Positions 1 to 9,175 are shown, counted from the first letter of the stretch. The stretch is DNA of 64,000 nucleotides from Agrobacterium rubi TR3 = NBRC 13261 (GCF_000739935.1 NZ_BBJU01000022.1:1-64000), one strand, 5' to 3'. Numbers and translations: made by a program. The notes: generated from the sequence alone by a model not told the origin.

Positions 1-202
1 TCTTCAGCCTCGCATTCTCGTCCTCGAGTGCCTTCAGCCGCTTCGCCTCGGAGACTTCCATGCCGCCATATTTGGCTTTCCAGTTATAAAACGTCGCTTC
101 TGAAATCCCGTGCTTGCGGCAGAGGTCGGCCACCTTCGCGCCTGCCTCCTGCTCCTTCAGCACCGCAATAATCTGCTCTTCCGTAAATCTCTGCTTCTTC
201 AT
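1..202 (-). CDS. IS3-family (IS407 group) transposase OrfA, 3' end cut by window edge
   Basis: Seen: the frame opens with MKKQRFTEEQIIAVLKEQE and continues through CRKHGISEATFYNWKAKYGG to LKALEDENARLK at the window edge, giving about 67 residues. This is the classic N-terminal helix-turn-helix plus the start of the leucine zipper of IS3-family OrfA (HTH_Tnp_1). OrfA binds the element ends and is fused to the integrase OrfB by programmed -1 frameshifting in intact elements. The catalytic OrfB (DDE) would lie to the left of base 1, so completeness cannot be judged. The start is the ATG at 202, inside the terminal-repeat-bearing leader of the element. Family assignment is firm; the exact IS name is not known. 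Confidence 0.88.
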   Translation of the reverse strand, partial: MKKQRFTEEQIIAVLKEQEAGAKVADLCRKHGISEATFYNWKAKYGGMEVSEAKRLKALEDENARLK

Positions 203-265
203 TCGTCCGTCCTTTAATGGGCCGGACTCTAATCCATCCTGGAGGAAATTCGCAGTGGCAGGTCA
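1..265 (-). mobile_element. Left end of an IS3/IS407-group insertion sequence
   Basis: Reading the minus strand, the element appears to begin at about 265 with TGACCTGCCACTGCG, which fits the usual TGACCTGCC-type terminal inverted repeat of the IS407 group, about 60 bp before the OrfA start. Only this end is in the window. The next bases (266-269, atcg) could be a 4-bp target duplication, but the other end is needed to confirm this. The element borders the A+T-rich capsule genes, so it may have helped move or truncate that block. Confidence 0.7.
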
Positions 266-569
266 ATCGACGCCGACGTTCATGCCCAAGAATTTCAACG
301 CGCATCGCAATCCCCGCATAAGACACGTCGCTAACGACGTCGTTAAACACGTATCTTAGGCCATCAAGGACTCGTGTGGCAGGCGGTGCCAATCGGGCGG
401 TTACCTTTGAGAAAGCGGAACTGCAGCGATAAGTGGCACATCAGTCTTACTTCAGCATAAATCCTGTAATGCTGTTCAGCACATTAACTCTCATTCATGC
501 ATGAACTCGTGGAGCAACGTGGGATCTGGTTGCGCTCACGAGTCTACACAATGTAGATGACATGAATTA
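266..569. other. Intergenic stretch between the IS end and the capsule genes
   Basis: About 300 bp with no convincing gene. Short open frames exist on both strands but lack ribosome-binding sites and family motifs. The part from about 420 to 569 is A+T-rich and lies downstream of the glycosyltransferase stop, so it probably holds the end of the capsule transcript. No clear intrinsic terminator was found. Confidence 0.4.
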
Positions 570-2768
570 CTAAATCGGTATGCTAATTTTCGAACAACGC
601 GGTTCCGCTATATCTGTAGGGGTCTCTAAGCTAGGCACAGAGGTCCAACGTCCATATCCCGGGTTCGATGTCGGATCGTGAAAAACATTCGTGCTATAGA
701 GTTTTCGCAAATTCTCTTTTTCTCGGGAAAACCGAGCCTGATGTTCCCGAGTAAGATCCGAACCGCGAGTTGCGGATTCATGATGCTTTAGGGACGCAAA
801 CGGTGTCCAAATAATGCCAAAGCCTTTAGCTCGCGCTCGAAGGCAATAGTCAACGTCGTTATAAGCAACGGCAAAGTTAATTTCGTCCCACTCGCCCGTG
901 GCTTCGGCGCACTCGCGTGATATCAACATTGCTGCGCCTGTAACGCATGTTACAGAATTGCGGAGATGCAACCGATTCATGGGACCACCAAAGTCGGATG
1001 GCTTGTTGAGATACCAGTGTCCAGCAAAACCGCCCAGGCCTACGATCACACCGGCATGCTGTATCCTCCCGTTAGGATATAAGAGTTTGGCACCAACGAT
1101 CCCTGTAGATGCAAACTCAAAACAAGAAACCATTTCCTTCAGCCAACCATCATCAACAATTTCGATGTCATTGTTCAGAATAAGGTAATGATCTCCCAAG
1201 GCCATTGATATGCCCTTATTCACTGCGCGGGAGAAGTTGAAACTTTCATCTTTCATCTCTACAACAAAATTGTCATATTTTCTTCTGTAGACATCGTAAA
1301 GGTCTAGCACGCGGTCGTCGGTACTACCGTTGTCAACGATAATAACCTCAAAGTTGTTGTAGTCTGTCCTGTTGTATAGTCCATCTAATATGACATTTAT
1401 CAGCTGATAGCCATTTCGACTCGGTATAATCACTGAAATTTTGGGCCATTGGCACTCTACTGATTGAAGGAAGTCCACTTTATGAAGCGACTTTGTAAGA
1501 GCCTCCGTCACAGTAACACTTCTGCCCTCGCGGTCGAACCGATCCGAAATAGCAGTCCTTGCTGCTTTGGTGGCCTTATCCAAAAATCGCTGGGAATAAC
1601 TTTGATTTGATCGCCGCCACCAGTAAGCTGGATAAGGCAAATGCAAGACATTTTCAGTAGGTATTCCCTCGAGGTAACGAAGGAGCATATCGTAATCTTG
1701 TGAGCCATCAAAACCAGAGCGTAAATAGCCAAGTTCCTTGAGACGATCACGACGAAAAATAGAAAAGTGATTTATATAGTTTACTCCCGTTAACAAAACG
1801 GGGTCGTATGCGGGCTTCAACATCAAGCCAAGAGGCATCAATTTATCATCGACCACTACCTCGTCAGTATACAAAAACTCCAACTGTCTATTATCTAACA
1901 GAGTTTTTAAAATCATCTTAAATGCGTGAGGAGCAATCATGTCATCATGATCGAGAAACGCGACCCACGTGCCTTGCGCTTTACTCAGACCTAAATTTGT
2001 TGCACTTGCAATGCCACCGTTAGCCTCATTGACAACGACGTGCATGTTAGAATCAAGGGCCCGCTTTTTATACCACTCGACAGTCTCATGCGAAGTCGAC
2101 GCGTCGTCAGAAAGGATAAGTTCAGTACCTGGTATTTTCTGTTCTTCAAATGATCTAACTAAATCGTCGAGGTAGCGCTCAGAAGCATTGTATACAGGAA
2201 CGACAACGCTTAGCCATATGCCCTCATCTGGAACCAAGGCAGGCACTGACTTTGCCAAACTATAATGTGCCGCAATAAATTTTGCTGTATCGGACTTCGC
2301 AGTTTTGCGTCGTATGTTAGGCATAGGTACATAAAACCGACGAAGTCGCCCGATATCCCAAACGGTCGCACCCGCCATGTCCGATGAAAGTCTATCGCTA
2401 ATTATATGCTCGGCCGCCTCCCTGGTTGAATACATTTCAACAGTGAAATCAAATTCACAAGGGTAAGAGGCTGGATCGATGCGCATTGCTTTTATCATGC
2501 CGAGCCGCCCAATATCGGCGATTATGACAAAACTACGGTTGGGCTCAACAGTAAATGTGTTGCTTTCGTTGTACCCGCGGCCCTCGCTAAAATACACGCG
2601 AGGATTCAGTACATCGCTTTGCGAGCGAATACACGCAACCAATATGGGTTCCCTGACCAAATTGTAGCGGACATCGAAAAAAGGATCATCGCCATTTGCG
2701 CTCCACGACTGGCCTTGAGGCGAAGAAACGCGCGATAGATCACTACTTGGGACAATTTCTATAACCAT
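570..2768 (-). CDS. Tandem family-2 glycosyltransferase, capsule cluster
   Basis: A protein of about 732 residues with two GT-A (GT2) domains. An N-terminal region of about 185 residues has no recognised motif. The first GT domain opens with LSVVVPVYNASERYL and carries the DXD-like FLDHDDM; the second opens with ISVIIPSRNGYQL and carries NND plus the acceptor-side motif NDVDYCLRARAKG. Such two-headed enzymes add alternating sugars from nucleotide sugars at the inner face of the membrane during polysaccharide growth. The ATG at 2768 is preferred over an in-frame TTG at 2786, because it follows GAGG by about 12 bp and the upstream permease stops at 2776. It is last in the exporter operon. Base composition is visibly richer in A+T than the rkp genes, typical of strain-specific capsule genes. 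Sugar specificity cannot be read from the sequence. Confidence 0.87.
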   Translation of the reverse strand: MVIEIVPSSDLSRVSSPQGQSWSANGDDPFFDVRYNLVREPILVACIRSQSDVLNPRVYFSEGRGYNESNTFTVEPNRSFVIIADIGRLGMIKAMRIDPASYPCEFDFTVEMYSTREAAEHIISDRLSSDMAGATVWDIGRLRRFYVPMPNIRRKTAKSDTAKFIAAHYSLAKSVPALVPDEGIWLSVVVPVYNASERYLDDLVRSFEEQKIPGTELILSDDASTSHETVEWYKKRALDSNMHVVVNEANGGIASATNLGLSKAQGTWVAFLDHDDMIAPHAFKMILKTLLDNRQLEFLYTDEVVVDDKLMPLGLMLKPAYDPVLLTGVNYINHFSIFRRDRLKELGYLRSGFDGSQDYDMLLRYLEGIPTENVLHLPYPAYWWRRSNQSYSQRFLDKATKAARTAISDRFDREGRSVTVTEALTKSLHKVDFLQSVECQWPKISVIIPSRNGYQLINVILDGLYNRTDYNNFEVIIVDNGSTDDRVLDLYDVYRRKYDNFVVEMKDESFNFSRAVNKGISMALGDHYLILNNDIEIVDDGWLKEMVSCFEFASTGIVGAKLLYPNGRIQHAGVIVGLGGFAGHWYLNKPSDFGGPMNRLHLRNSVTCVTGAAMLISRECAEATGEWDEINFAVAYNDVDYCLRARAKGFGIIWTPFASLKHHESATRGSDLTREHQARFSREKENLRKLYSTNVFHDPTSNPGYGRWTSVPSLETPTDIAEPRCSKISIPI

Positions 2769-2775
2769 TTGTGTA

Positions 2776-3588
2776 TCAACCCTCAAGCATTTTCATTCTT
2801 AGCAGTCTCTCAAGCAACAATCCGATGCACAAACATAGCAAACCAGTAACAATCAAATATGTCTTATCAATCCACTTAGAAGTATAATCGGGATAGTATG
2901 CCAAACGCATCCACTCCACGGCATGGAAGACCGGGTTCCAAGATAGCGCGTAGGCTATCGGGTCTGGAATCGACGACGAAACGAAAAGCGTGCCTGACGC
3001 GAGATAGATAACAACCATCAGAAGCGCATAAATTGTAGCAAAAAATGGCAAAAACATTACCATCACGCCGGCGAGAAATCCGCAACCTATCGCAAGCAGG
3101 ATAGAAGCCAAATACGCGTATACGGCTTGATATGGATCAACCGGGAATGGTGACTCTCCAAGTGCAATCAGAATTATAAACATAAAGATTAGCGTTAAGA
3201 ATGCCGCTATAATCTCTAGGAACGCCCTGGCCATCATAATATCAACGACTGTCACGACCGGAAACGCGAGCATAGATTTATTAAGAAGCACGGATAGGGA
3301 CATGAAGCGCGAGACATACATGAACAGAAGGGTCGGTATCAACCCGCTAGCGAAGAATACATTCAAGCTTTCGCCGTAGGGGCTTTTCCGTCCCGCGAAC
3401 GAATACAACGCGAGAAGAATCAGCATGTGTGCAAGCGGCCATATAGACACGAGTAAGAAGCCTAATCCATGGTTAAAGAAACGAGTTCTCATATCGCGCA
3501 AGAGTACGGCTCTCATCACGTTCTTTTTCTCACTCAGAGCATCCACCACGGATCTACGTCGAGTTAAAATTTCAGTACCCAAAGTCAC
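2776..3588 (-). CDS. kpsM: ABC-2 polysaccharide export permease, KpsM/RkpT-like
   Basis: This 270-residue protein has about six hydrophobic segments and the ABC-2 permease pattern of KpsM, including a short cytoplasmic N-terminus with LLRDMRTRFFNHGLGFL before the first membrane span and a C-terminal SWNPVFHAVEWMR segment. It forms the inner-membrane channel that exports lipid-linked capsular polysaccharide, energised by the KpsT-type ATPase encoded at 5039-5692. The length matches KpsM (about 260). In Sinorhizobium the equivalents are called rkpT (permease) and rkpS (ATPase). The gene sits between the co-polymerase and the glycosyltransferase, with a gap of about 100 bp upstream and a near-abutting gene downstream, so co-transcription is likely. 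Confidence 0.9.
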   Translation of the reverse strand: MTLGTEILTRRRSVVDALSEKKNVMRAVLLRDMRTRFFNHGLGFLLVSIWPLAHMLILLALYSFAGRKSPYGESLNVFFASGLIPTLLFMYVSRFMSLSVLLNKSMLAFPVVTVVDIMMARAFLEIIAAFLTLIFMFIILIALGESPFPVDPYQAVYAYLASILLAIGCGFLAGVMVMFLPFFATIYALLMVVIYLASGTLFVSSSIPDPIAYALSWNPVFHAVEWMRLAYYPDYTSKWIDKTYLIVTGLLCLCIGLLLERLLRMKMLEG

Positions 3589-3688
3589 ACCTGCAAACAG
3601 AAACTTGCCAGAAATTGAAAGGACGGCCGAGGATCGCCAGTCTTAGCGTGAACCTCAACTCAAAAAGGCGCTTCGCTCGCTGTAAATC

Positions 3689-4969
3689 TCACTGCATCAA
3701 CCGTTTTCGTACTATGCTAGCTACACCAAGCGCCACAAGCCAAGTAAGCGTGCTGCCCACAATGGTTATAACAATCCACAAAGTCCGCTTGGGGTAGCGA
3801 GCGTCATCCGGTATTCGTGGACTTAGAAAACTATCCAGATAAAGTAGCTGTTGGCGGCTGATGAAGCGTATTTGCTCCAAACTTCTAACGCTCGAGGAAA
3901 ACTGCTGCTCTGCGAGACCCAGTGTCAGTTGAAGCTGAGATAAATCTTGAGAAATATCTGCGAGGTTTCGCCCTTGCGCGTCTCCACCAACACCACTCCC
4001 TGCAAGCTGCTTATTGAGATCCGCGATTTGTTGCTCCTTACTACGGATTTCGCGCAGGAGAACGCGCATCTGAGGCGAATTATCGGAAACGACCGCACGC
4101 TGTGAATCATACCGCTGTTGCAGCTTCAACCGATCGGTCTCTAGAGAGGTGACAAGACTATTTATGACTTGTGCACTCCCCTCTACCGTCAATACCCCAT
4201 CACGATTTCTGCCTTCTGCAATCGTCTTCCTTGCTGTTTCCAACGCGATCCGGGAATCCTCGAAATTCTTTTCAGCAGTGGCTGTCACATCTCGCCAGAT
4301 GCGATCATTTACTCTGTTCACCACAAGCTCAGACGCCTTAAGTATTTCCGAAACCAACGTAGCCGCGTCTTGTGGGGTGAACGCGCGAACTTTTACTATA
4401 ACAATCCCGCTGGCCGCACTGACCGACGTGTCTACCATCGTATCCCAATATTTTTTGACCTCGTCACCATTAGCGTCTTTCGGTAATCGTGCCCACCGGT
4501 CGATCGAATCCCTGCCAAAAATCTCCTTGACGTCAACACCTTGCTCCCGAAGAAAATCCAGCATCTCGTGACTCTTAATGAAATTAATCACGATTTGGGT
4601 ATCCTGCACGATTTTTACTGAGGGAATACCCGTTACGCGAGCGAATTGGTCTTTTCCCATAGCCGGTGTCGATGAGCGCACTGTAAATCGAGACTCGGAT
4701 TGATATTGATCCGATGCAACCAGACCGTAGTAAGCAATCGCCAGCACGTTCGGGGCAATCAAGAGCACCAGCGTCAGAAGTACCAGAATAATGGTGAAGA
4801 CACGATCAGAGAGGCGTGGTCTGAGGCCGACTACTTTGTAAAGGTTACTGCGCGAGGATGTAGAAAACCGTAATTTTCGCGCGGATGCGGTCAATCGCTC
4901 AGATATTTTCCGGCTTGCCTCAAGGCTAACCAAAGACTTGGACCTAATTTCCTCGTGGTGCTGCGACAT
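3689..4969 (-). CDS. KpsE/RkpR-like capsule export inner-membrane protein (first copy)
   Basis: A protein of about 426 residues of the PCP-3/KpsE type. It has a cytoplasmic N-terminus, a membrane span near residues 60-85 (VFTIILVLLTLVLLIAPNVLA), a large periplasmic domain rich in coiled coil (two long helical stretches around residues 210-370), the conserved pre-membrane ISPRIPDDARYPKR-like segment (here LSPRIPDDARYPKR) and a C-terminal span. KpsE proteins bridge the ABC exporter to the outer-membrane KpsD/Wza channel. The ATG at 4969 (MSQHHEEIR) is chosen; an upstream in-frame start at 4993 lacks a better ribosome site. A second paralogue lies at 5700-6959, an unusual duplication for one exporter. 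Confidence 0.88.
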   Translation of the reverse strand: MSQHHEEIRSKSLVSLEASRKISERLTASARKLRFSTSSRSNLYKVVGLRPRLSDRVFTIILVLLTLVLLIAPNVLAIAYYGLVASDQYQSESRFTVRSSTPAMGKDQFARVTGIPSVKIVQDTQIVINFIKSHEMLDFLREQGVDVKEIFGRDSIDRWARLPKDANGDEVKKYWDTMVDTSVSAASGIVIVKVRAFTPQDAATLVSEILKASELVVNRVNDRIWRDVTATAEKNFEDSRIALETARKTIAEGRNRDGVLTVEGSAQVINSLVTSLETDRLKLQQRYDSQRAVVSDNSPQMRVLLREIRSKEQQIADLNKQLAGSGVGGDAQGRNLADISQDLSQLQLTLGLAEQQFSSSVRSLEQIRFISRQQLLYLDSFLSPRIPDDARYPKRTLWIVITIVGSTLTWLVALGVASIVRKRLMQ

Positions 4970-5038
4970 CGAAGTCACCAATCTCCATACCAATTTAAGG
5001 GAGCCGCTAGCAGCTACAGTTCGTGAGTCGCGTCGATG

Positions 5039-5692
5039 TCATCGGTTGAGCCGGTAGTAGGCTTCAATAGCATGCTCGACATCGTCGTAGAAGATCATTC
5101 GTCCATCAACCAAAAGTAAGGCTTTATCACAGTAAGTCTTTATCGTGTCCATTCCGTGTGAGATCATTATGATATCGGAATTTTTTCTTCTCTGATCAAA
5201 TGCTTCTCTGCACCGCTCTTGGAAGCGCGCATCTCCAACAGCCGTAATTTCGTCCACAAGGTAACAATCAAACTGAATTGCCATCGAAAGACCGAACGCC
5301 AGACGAGCCGCCATGCCGGATGAATAGGTCCGATAAGGAGCGTTTATGTAGTCGCCAAGTTCGGCGAATTCTTCTACGAAACGAGAGACACGTAAAACAT
5401 CCTCGCCATAGGCTCGAGCAACGAAATTGAGATTTTCCTTCCCCGTCATGTCAGTGTTAAATCCACCAGCAAAGCCAAGCGGCCAAGAAACCCTAACATC
5501 CTTGCTGATGCGACCCGAGTTGGGAAGAATTGTCCCGGCAATCATTCTCATTGTTGTTGATTTACCGGCTCCATTTACTCCCAGAATGCCGTAGGAGTAT
5601 CCCCGATGGAAATCGATGTTGACTTTATCAAGGATAATCTTTTTGTGATTTTGTGTCTTGAAATATTTCGAGACATTTGTAAAGCGAATCAT
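5039..5692 (-). CDS. kpsT: Polysaccharide export ATPase, KpsT/RkpS-like
   Basis: This is a 217-residue ABC ATPase, the usual KpsT size. It has Walker A GVNGAGKST (about residues 38-46), the signature YSSGMAARLAFG, Walker B YLVDEITAVGD and the switch histidine in ISHGMD. It pairs with the KpsM-like permease to drive export of capsular polysaccharide across the inner membrane. The open frame extends 25 codons upstream, but that part overlaps the preceding gene; the ATG at 5692 (MIRFTNVSKYF) matches the family N-terminus and lies 7 bp after the upstream stop, so it is taken as the start. The operon order, co-polymerase, ATPase, co-polymerase, permease, glycosyltransferase, supports the assignment. 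Confidence 0.92.
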   Translation of the reverse strand: MIRFTNVSKYFKTQNHKKIILDKVNIDFHRGYSYGILGVNGAGKSTTMRMIAGTILPNSGRISKDVRVSWPLGFAGGFNTDMTGKENLNFVARAYGEDVLRVSRFVEEFAELGDYINAPYRTYSSGMAARLAFGLSMAIQFDCYLVDEITAVGDARFQERCREAFDQRRKNSDIIMISHGMDTIKTYCDKALLLVDGRMIFYDDVEHAIEAYYRLNR

Positions 5693-5699
5693 AACAGTT

Positions 5700-6959
5700 C
5701 TACAACCTGTGGTCTTCAACTGAGGCCCAAACAAGAGCCAGCGTAGACCACAAAACAACCAGGCCAAGAAAAATTAGAAACGGCGCTACGAGCCGCTTGG
5801 GGTAAATCGCTTCTTCAGGAAGAACTGGGTTCACGAACACCGTGATGTAAAGTGCTTTTTTAAGCGCCGCGGAAAGAGCTTGGTCGTAGTTTCTGCGCGC
5901 AGACTCATAGAGCTTTTCTGCGACCAAGCGATCTGTTTCGAGTGCGGTGAACTCTGTAATAACGTTAGAAATGGAGGCACCTTCGCTGCCAGTAAGTTGA
6001 TTTCGTAGATCTGCAATCTGATCCTCAAGGCTTTCACGCGTTAATTTGAGCTGCCGATAGCTCGGAGAATTTGCGCCACTGGATTGCCTCACGACAAACA
6101 TCCGTGCGTCGACATCCATTTTCTGTGCCAGAAGACCGGTTAACAAACTGCTTTTCTGCTCAGCCTGTTCAGTTGGGCTTAACAAGCCTGACTGCTTTTG
6201 AAGGCTGTTCACTTTCGTAAGAGCCTCACTATAAGTCTTACTGGTTCTCGTCACCTCATTTCGAAAACTCAAAAGCATGTCTTCACGGGCGCGAACCGTC
6301 ATCTCGTTCACCAACTTCTCGCTTTCATCCAGTATCGCACTAACGAGCTTCTTTGAGTCTTCAGGTCGAAATGTTTGCGCCGTCAAAGTTACAATTCCAG
6401 ATGGTCCGTCAATGAAAGCGGACACGTGCTTCAGCCAATAATCCAAAAACTCCTCGTTAGAGGCTTGGTCATCGAACCGCGCGAGGAAATCTGCGTCTTC
6501 ATTTGCAAACATTTCCCGGTAATCAATTTTTCCGTCAAGACGGCGAAGTATCTCGGGTGAACGAATGAAACTCGTGACTATGTTCGCATCCTGCGATGAG
6601 GCCTGCATACTCATAAGACCAGAATCAACGTTCTCCGTCGCGCTATCTTCTGCTAGAGAACGCACTGCAAATCGCGCTTCGGCTACGTACTGATTAGAAG
6701 CGACAAAAACAAAATACAGTAATGACAGTATGGAAGGAAAGATAACGATCAGAAAGAACGTTATAACCATCCACGGGGGGCCGCGATCGTCAGCAGTGGT
6801 GCGAACCGCTTTGTCTAGCGGTGTGATTTGGTTTGATTTTCTAGCTGTTAATCTAGTTGTCAATCCGGCCGACAATCGCAACCATCTAGATTCAGTGGGA
6901 CTATCGAGATTTTCAATACTACCCAAGTCAGAAACGATCTTAGTGTCGGTTTTACTCAT
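5700..6959 (-). CDS. KpsE/RkpR-like capsule export inner-membrane protein (second copy)
   Basis: A protein of about 419 residues with the same build as the product of 3689-4969: basic cytoplasmic N-terminus, a membrane span (MVITFFLIVIFPSILSLLYF), the VASNQYVAEARFAVRS motif at the start of the periplasmic domain, long coiled coils, the NPVLPEEAIYPKR pre-membrane segment and a C-terminal span. It differs enough from the first copy to be an old duplication rather than a recent one. It is immediately upstream of the ATPase gene (7 bp). The ATG at 6959 is taken; a GTG at 6971 is possible. The two proteins could form mixed assemblies or serve different outer-membrane partners. Confidence 0.87.
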   Translation of the reverse strand: MSKTDTKIVSDLGSIENLDSPTESRWLRLSAGLTTRLTARKSNQITPLDKAVRTTADDRGPPWMVITFFLIVIFPSILSLLYFVFVASNQYVAEARFAVRSLAEDSATENVDSGLMSMQASSQDANIVTSFIRSPEILRRLDGKIDYREMFANEDADFLARFDDQASNEEFLDYWLKHVSAFIDGPSGIVTLTAQTFRPEDSKKLVSAILDESEKLVNEMTVRAREDMLLSFRNEVTRTSKTYSEALTKVNSLQKQSGLLSPTEQAEQKSSLLTGLLAQKMDVDARMFVVRQSSGANSPSYRQLKLTRESLEDQIADLRNQLTGSEGASISNVITEFTALETDRLVAEKLYESARRNYDQALSAALKKALYITVFVNPVLPEEAIYPKRLVAPFLIFLGLVVLWSTLALVWASVEDHRL

Positions 6960-6984
6960 ATTTGCTTGCACCGGCTTTAGGTCA

Positions 6985-8001
6985 CTATGCTACAGCTTCA
7001 CGCAAATAGTGGTCAAGAATCAGATCTTCCTCCAAGAGCTGTTCTGCAATCGGAATTTCGCGCAAACGTTCAGCGATCTCATCGATAATCTTGTACGTCG
7101 AGTTAATCGGTACATCCATTGAAGACACTCCAACTAATTCACCCAACACATCCTGAAAATGCCCGTCCTGATTTCCGTGACCTACTACCGTGAAGCGCGC
7201 CAACGTTCCAACTGCAGCGGCAACATCTCTTCGTGTTACCCGCTGTTCGGGATAAGTGCAAACAAGTTGCCGTGTAATCGGTGACGCCAGAACGCTTCTC
7301 ACTTTATCAGGCGACTTTTTTAAGGCGCGCTTAATCTCTGATCCATCTTCAAGGTTTACATTGCTAAAATGCTCAGCAGCCGGCGCAAGTATTAGCTTAT
7401 CTCTATCGCTCACAAAGGTGACAGGGTCTTTAGCAAGGCGTTTTATGATGAAAAGCCTGCTGGCCATTTCGTAATAGGGATCAGGAACATCAGTGATCGC
7501 TTGAAACCCTTTATCAAGAAAATCTTCGTAGTTCCGAAAAAGAACTCGTCCGCTTATGTATATAGATGGCACTGATGAAAGATGAAGAACCTGCAATGTC
7601 GTCTCGTGTCCAAATCTCTCAACTGATGAGATCGCATATTGGAAACGATTTCCGCAGAATGCGTCCAATTTGATCATGGGCAGCATTTTCAGTTCGAGCC
7701 GCAATATTTTCAGGTTGACGGTCGATTCTTCAGGTACTCGCCTGTAGACCAGCAGCCCAGACTTGAGGTCGTAAATTGAAAGGCGCTGCTGTTGGTGGAG
7801 ATTCGCGATTAGACTTGTGTCGAGGCGAAAACCTACCAGTCCGGTCGCGTGCCGACCAGACTGAACGACTGCAGGCCGCAACTGATCACAAGGTAGCAGT
7901 ATTCTCGTTCCGTCATCTGTCGTGACGACGACAGTAGCTTCATCTGAGAAGCCATCAGGGATGACATATCCCTCGATAAGGTCCCCATGATCATATTCCA
8001 T
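6985..8001 (-). CDS. Uncharacterised protein of the capsule cluster
   Basis: A soluble-looking protein of about 338 residues with no signal peptide or membrane segment. I do not recognise a catalytic motif. The first 100 residues look like a beta-rich domain (EGYVIPDGFSDEATVVVTTDD; an IYDLKSGLLVYRR strand pair). The rest is mixed alpha/beta with a helical C-terminus (IIDEIAERLREIPIAEQLLEED). Its place, 25 bp upstream of the second KpsE-like gene and after the methyltransferase, argues for a role in polysaccharide assembly or modification, perhaps as a transferase or regulator. The ATG at 8001 is used; a TTG four codons earlier is possible. Composition is A+T-rich like its neighbours. Confidence 0.7.
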   Translation of the reverse strand: MEYDHGDLIEGYVIPDGFSDEATVVVTTDDGTRILLPCDQLRPAVVQSGRHATGLVGFRLDTSLIANLHQQQRLSIYDLKSGLLVYRRVPEESTVNLKILRLELKMLPMIKLDAFCGNRFQYAISSVERFGHETTLQVLHLSSVPSIYISGRVLFRNYEDFLDKGFQAITDVPDPYYEMASRLFIIKRLAKDPVTFVSDRDKLILAPAAEHFSNVNLEDGSEIKRALKKSPDKVRSVLASPITRQLVCTYPEQRVTRRDVAAAVGTLARFTVVGHGNQDGHFQDVLGELVGVSSMDVPINSTYKIIDEIAERLREIPIAEQLLEEDLILDHYLREAVA

Positions 8002-8040
8002 GTTGAAGAGCAATGATTCAATCCAATAACAGCAACCGTG

Positions 8041-8964
8041 TTAGCGTCTCGCGAATACCGAGAAACAAGGACCGCCTGGATGCTCCGGATACTCATCCTG
8101 AACGACTACCTCGGAATATCCTAGGTGTTTAAGAAGATCTAATATTTCATCCCTCTGTAGCCAATAGTGCCTATCTTTCATCCCCCCACAGAATGACGCG
8201 TTGGCTTCAGCATGCTGATAGCTACGCTCATAATAGTTGACATCCATACCCGAGACCGACCGCGTTTCGACATTTCCGCTAAACGGTTTCCGCCGTACAT
8301 CTTGCACGGGCATCGCTGTGTCGTCGTAGTAGTGTGTCCAGATGAATAAGGAGTTTGCGCGCACCGACAGCAAGCGCAAAAACTCACCAGGATCAGGCAT
8401 ATGATAAAGAACACCAGATGCAAGTGCGAAGTCATATTGCCGATCGACGACGCGCAACCACTCCTGAATGTCCCCAAGATAAAATGAAGCCCGGTCCAGC
8501 TTCAAGATTTCTTTGGTAACCAGGCAACGCAGAAAGCATGACTTGTTCGCTTCTATGACGTCGATATTAGCTGGTCGATGCTGATTCAAGATAAAGGTAT
8601 GCATACCTTCCAACGGCCCTACTTCGAGGAGTTGCAAACCCTCCACCGCTCCGTAGGCATTGAGAGCACCTATAACTCTGTCGTCAGCGAAAAGCGGCGT
8701 GTTCCCTGCATTTAATCCATCGATTGGAAATGCAGACGTCCAGCCATCCAAGGTGTCAATAGCGTTTTGCGCGTGAGGCAAGCGCATCTCATACTGATTA
8801 AATGCGGCAGATTTACTATCTGAATTGTCGTCTTTCGAATTTTTAGCAGCCGCTCGCAGCCCGGGCGCACCAGAGATAGAAAAACAAAAATTCCCCAGAT
8901 TGCTCAAAAGTCTTGAAATACTTGTACCTATTCTTAGCCAAATATGCTGCAAAGTTTCACCCAT
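8041..8964 (-). CDS. Class I SAM-dependent methyltransferase
   Basis: A protein of about 307 residues with a Rossmann-type methyltransferase core. Motif I is LLEVGPLEGMHTFIL, the acidic end of strand 2 is IDVIEAN, and motif IV-like FALASGVLYHMPDPGEFL is typical of class I enzymes. It is likely to add a methyl group to a sugar or other small molecule during capsule synthesis; the acceptor cannot be inferred. The ATG at 8964 has GAGG 8 bp upstream and is preferred over the in-frame GTG at 9030. It is the first gene of the A+T-rich block; about 210 bp separate it from rkpJ. Confidence 0.82.
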   Translation of the reverse strand: MGETLQHIWLRIGTSISRLLSNLGNFCFSISGAPGLRAAAKNSKDDNSDSKSAAFNQYEMRLPHAQNAIDTLDGWTSAFPIDGLNAGNTPLFADDRVIGALNAYGAVEGLQLLEVGPLEGMHTFILNQHRPANIDVIEANKSCFLRCLVTKEILKLDRASFYLGDIQEWLRVVDRQYDFALASGVLYHMPDPGEFLRLLSVRANSLFIWTHYYDDTAMPVQDVRRKPFSGNVETRSVSGMDVNYYERSYQHAEANASFCGGMKDRHYWLQRDEILDLLKHLGYSEVVVQDEYPEHPGGPCFSVFARR

Positions 8965-9175
8965 ATCTAGTACCTCAATATTTACGAGCGGGGACGCGTA
9001 ATACGCCAATCTCGCCTTGCAACTTTTCACACGAGCACTCTTTTATCCAGATTGAGCGCAACGGCAACAGTTAAGAGCCAAATTACTGGTAACTGGTTTT
9101 AGGTGCCGAAACATACCCGCACTCAAATATCCTTTACCTAGCAGCCTTCATCCTACCCCGCCCGCGCCACCGAAA

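Noticed and set aside
282..359. Short plus-strand frame beginning MPKNFNAHRNPRI, loosely like the start of IS5-type transposases
   Set aside because: Similarity is limited to about a dozen residues, then it stops; the opposite strand is also open. Too little for a call.
84..392. Minus-strand frame spanning the IS end
   Set aside because: It crosses the IS terminal repeat and runs out of frame with the recognised OrfA; it is a chance frame.
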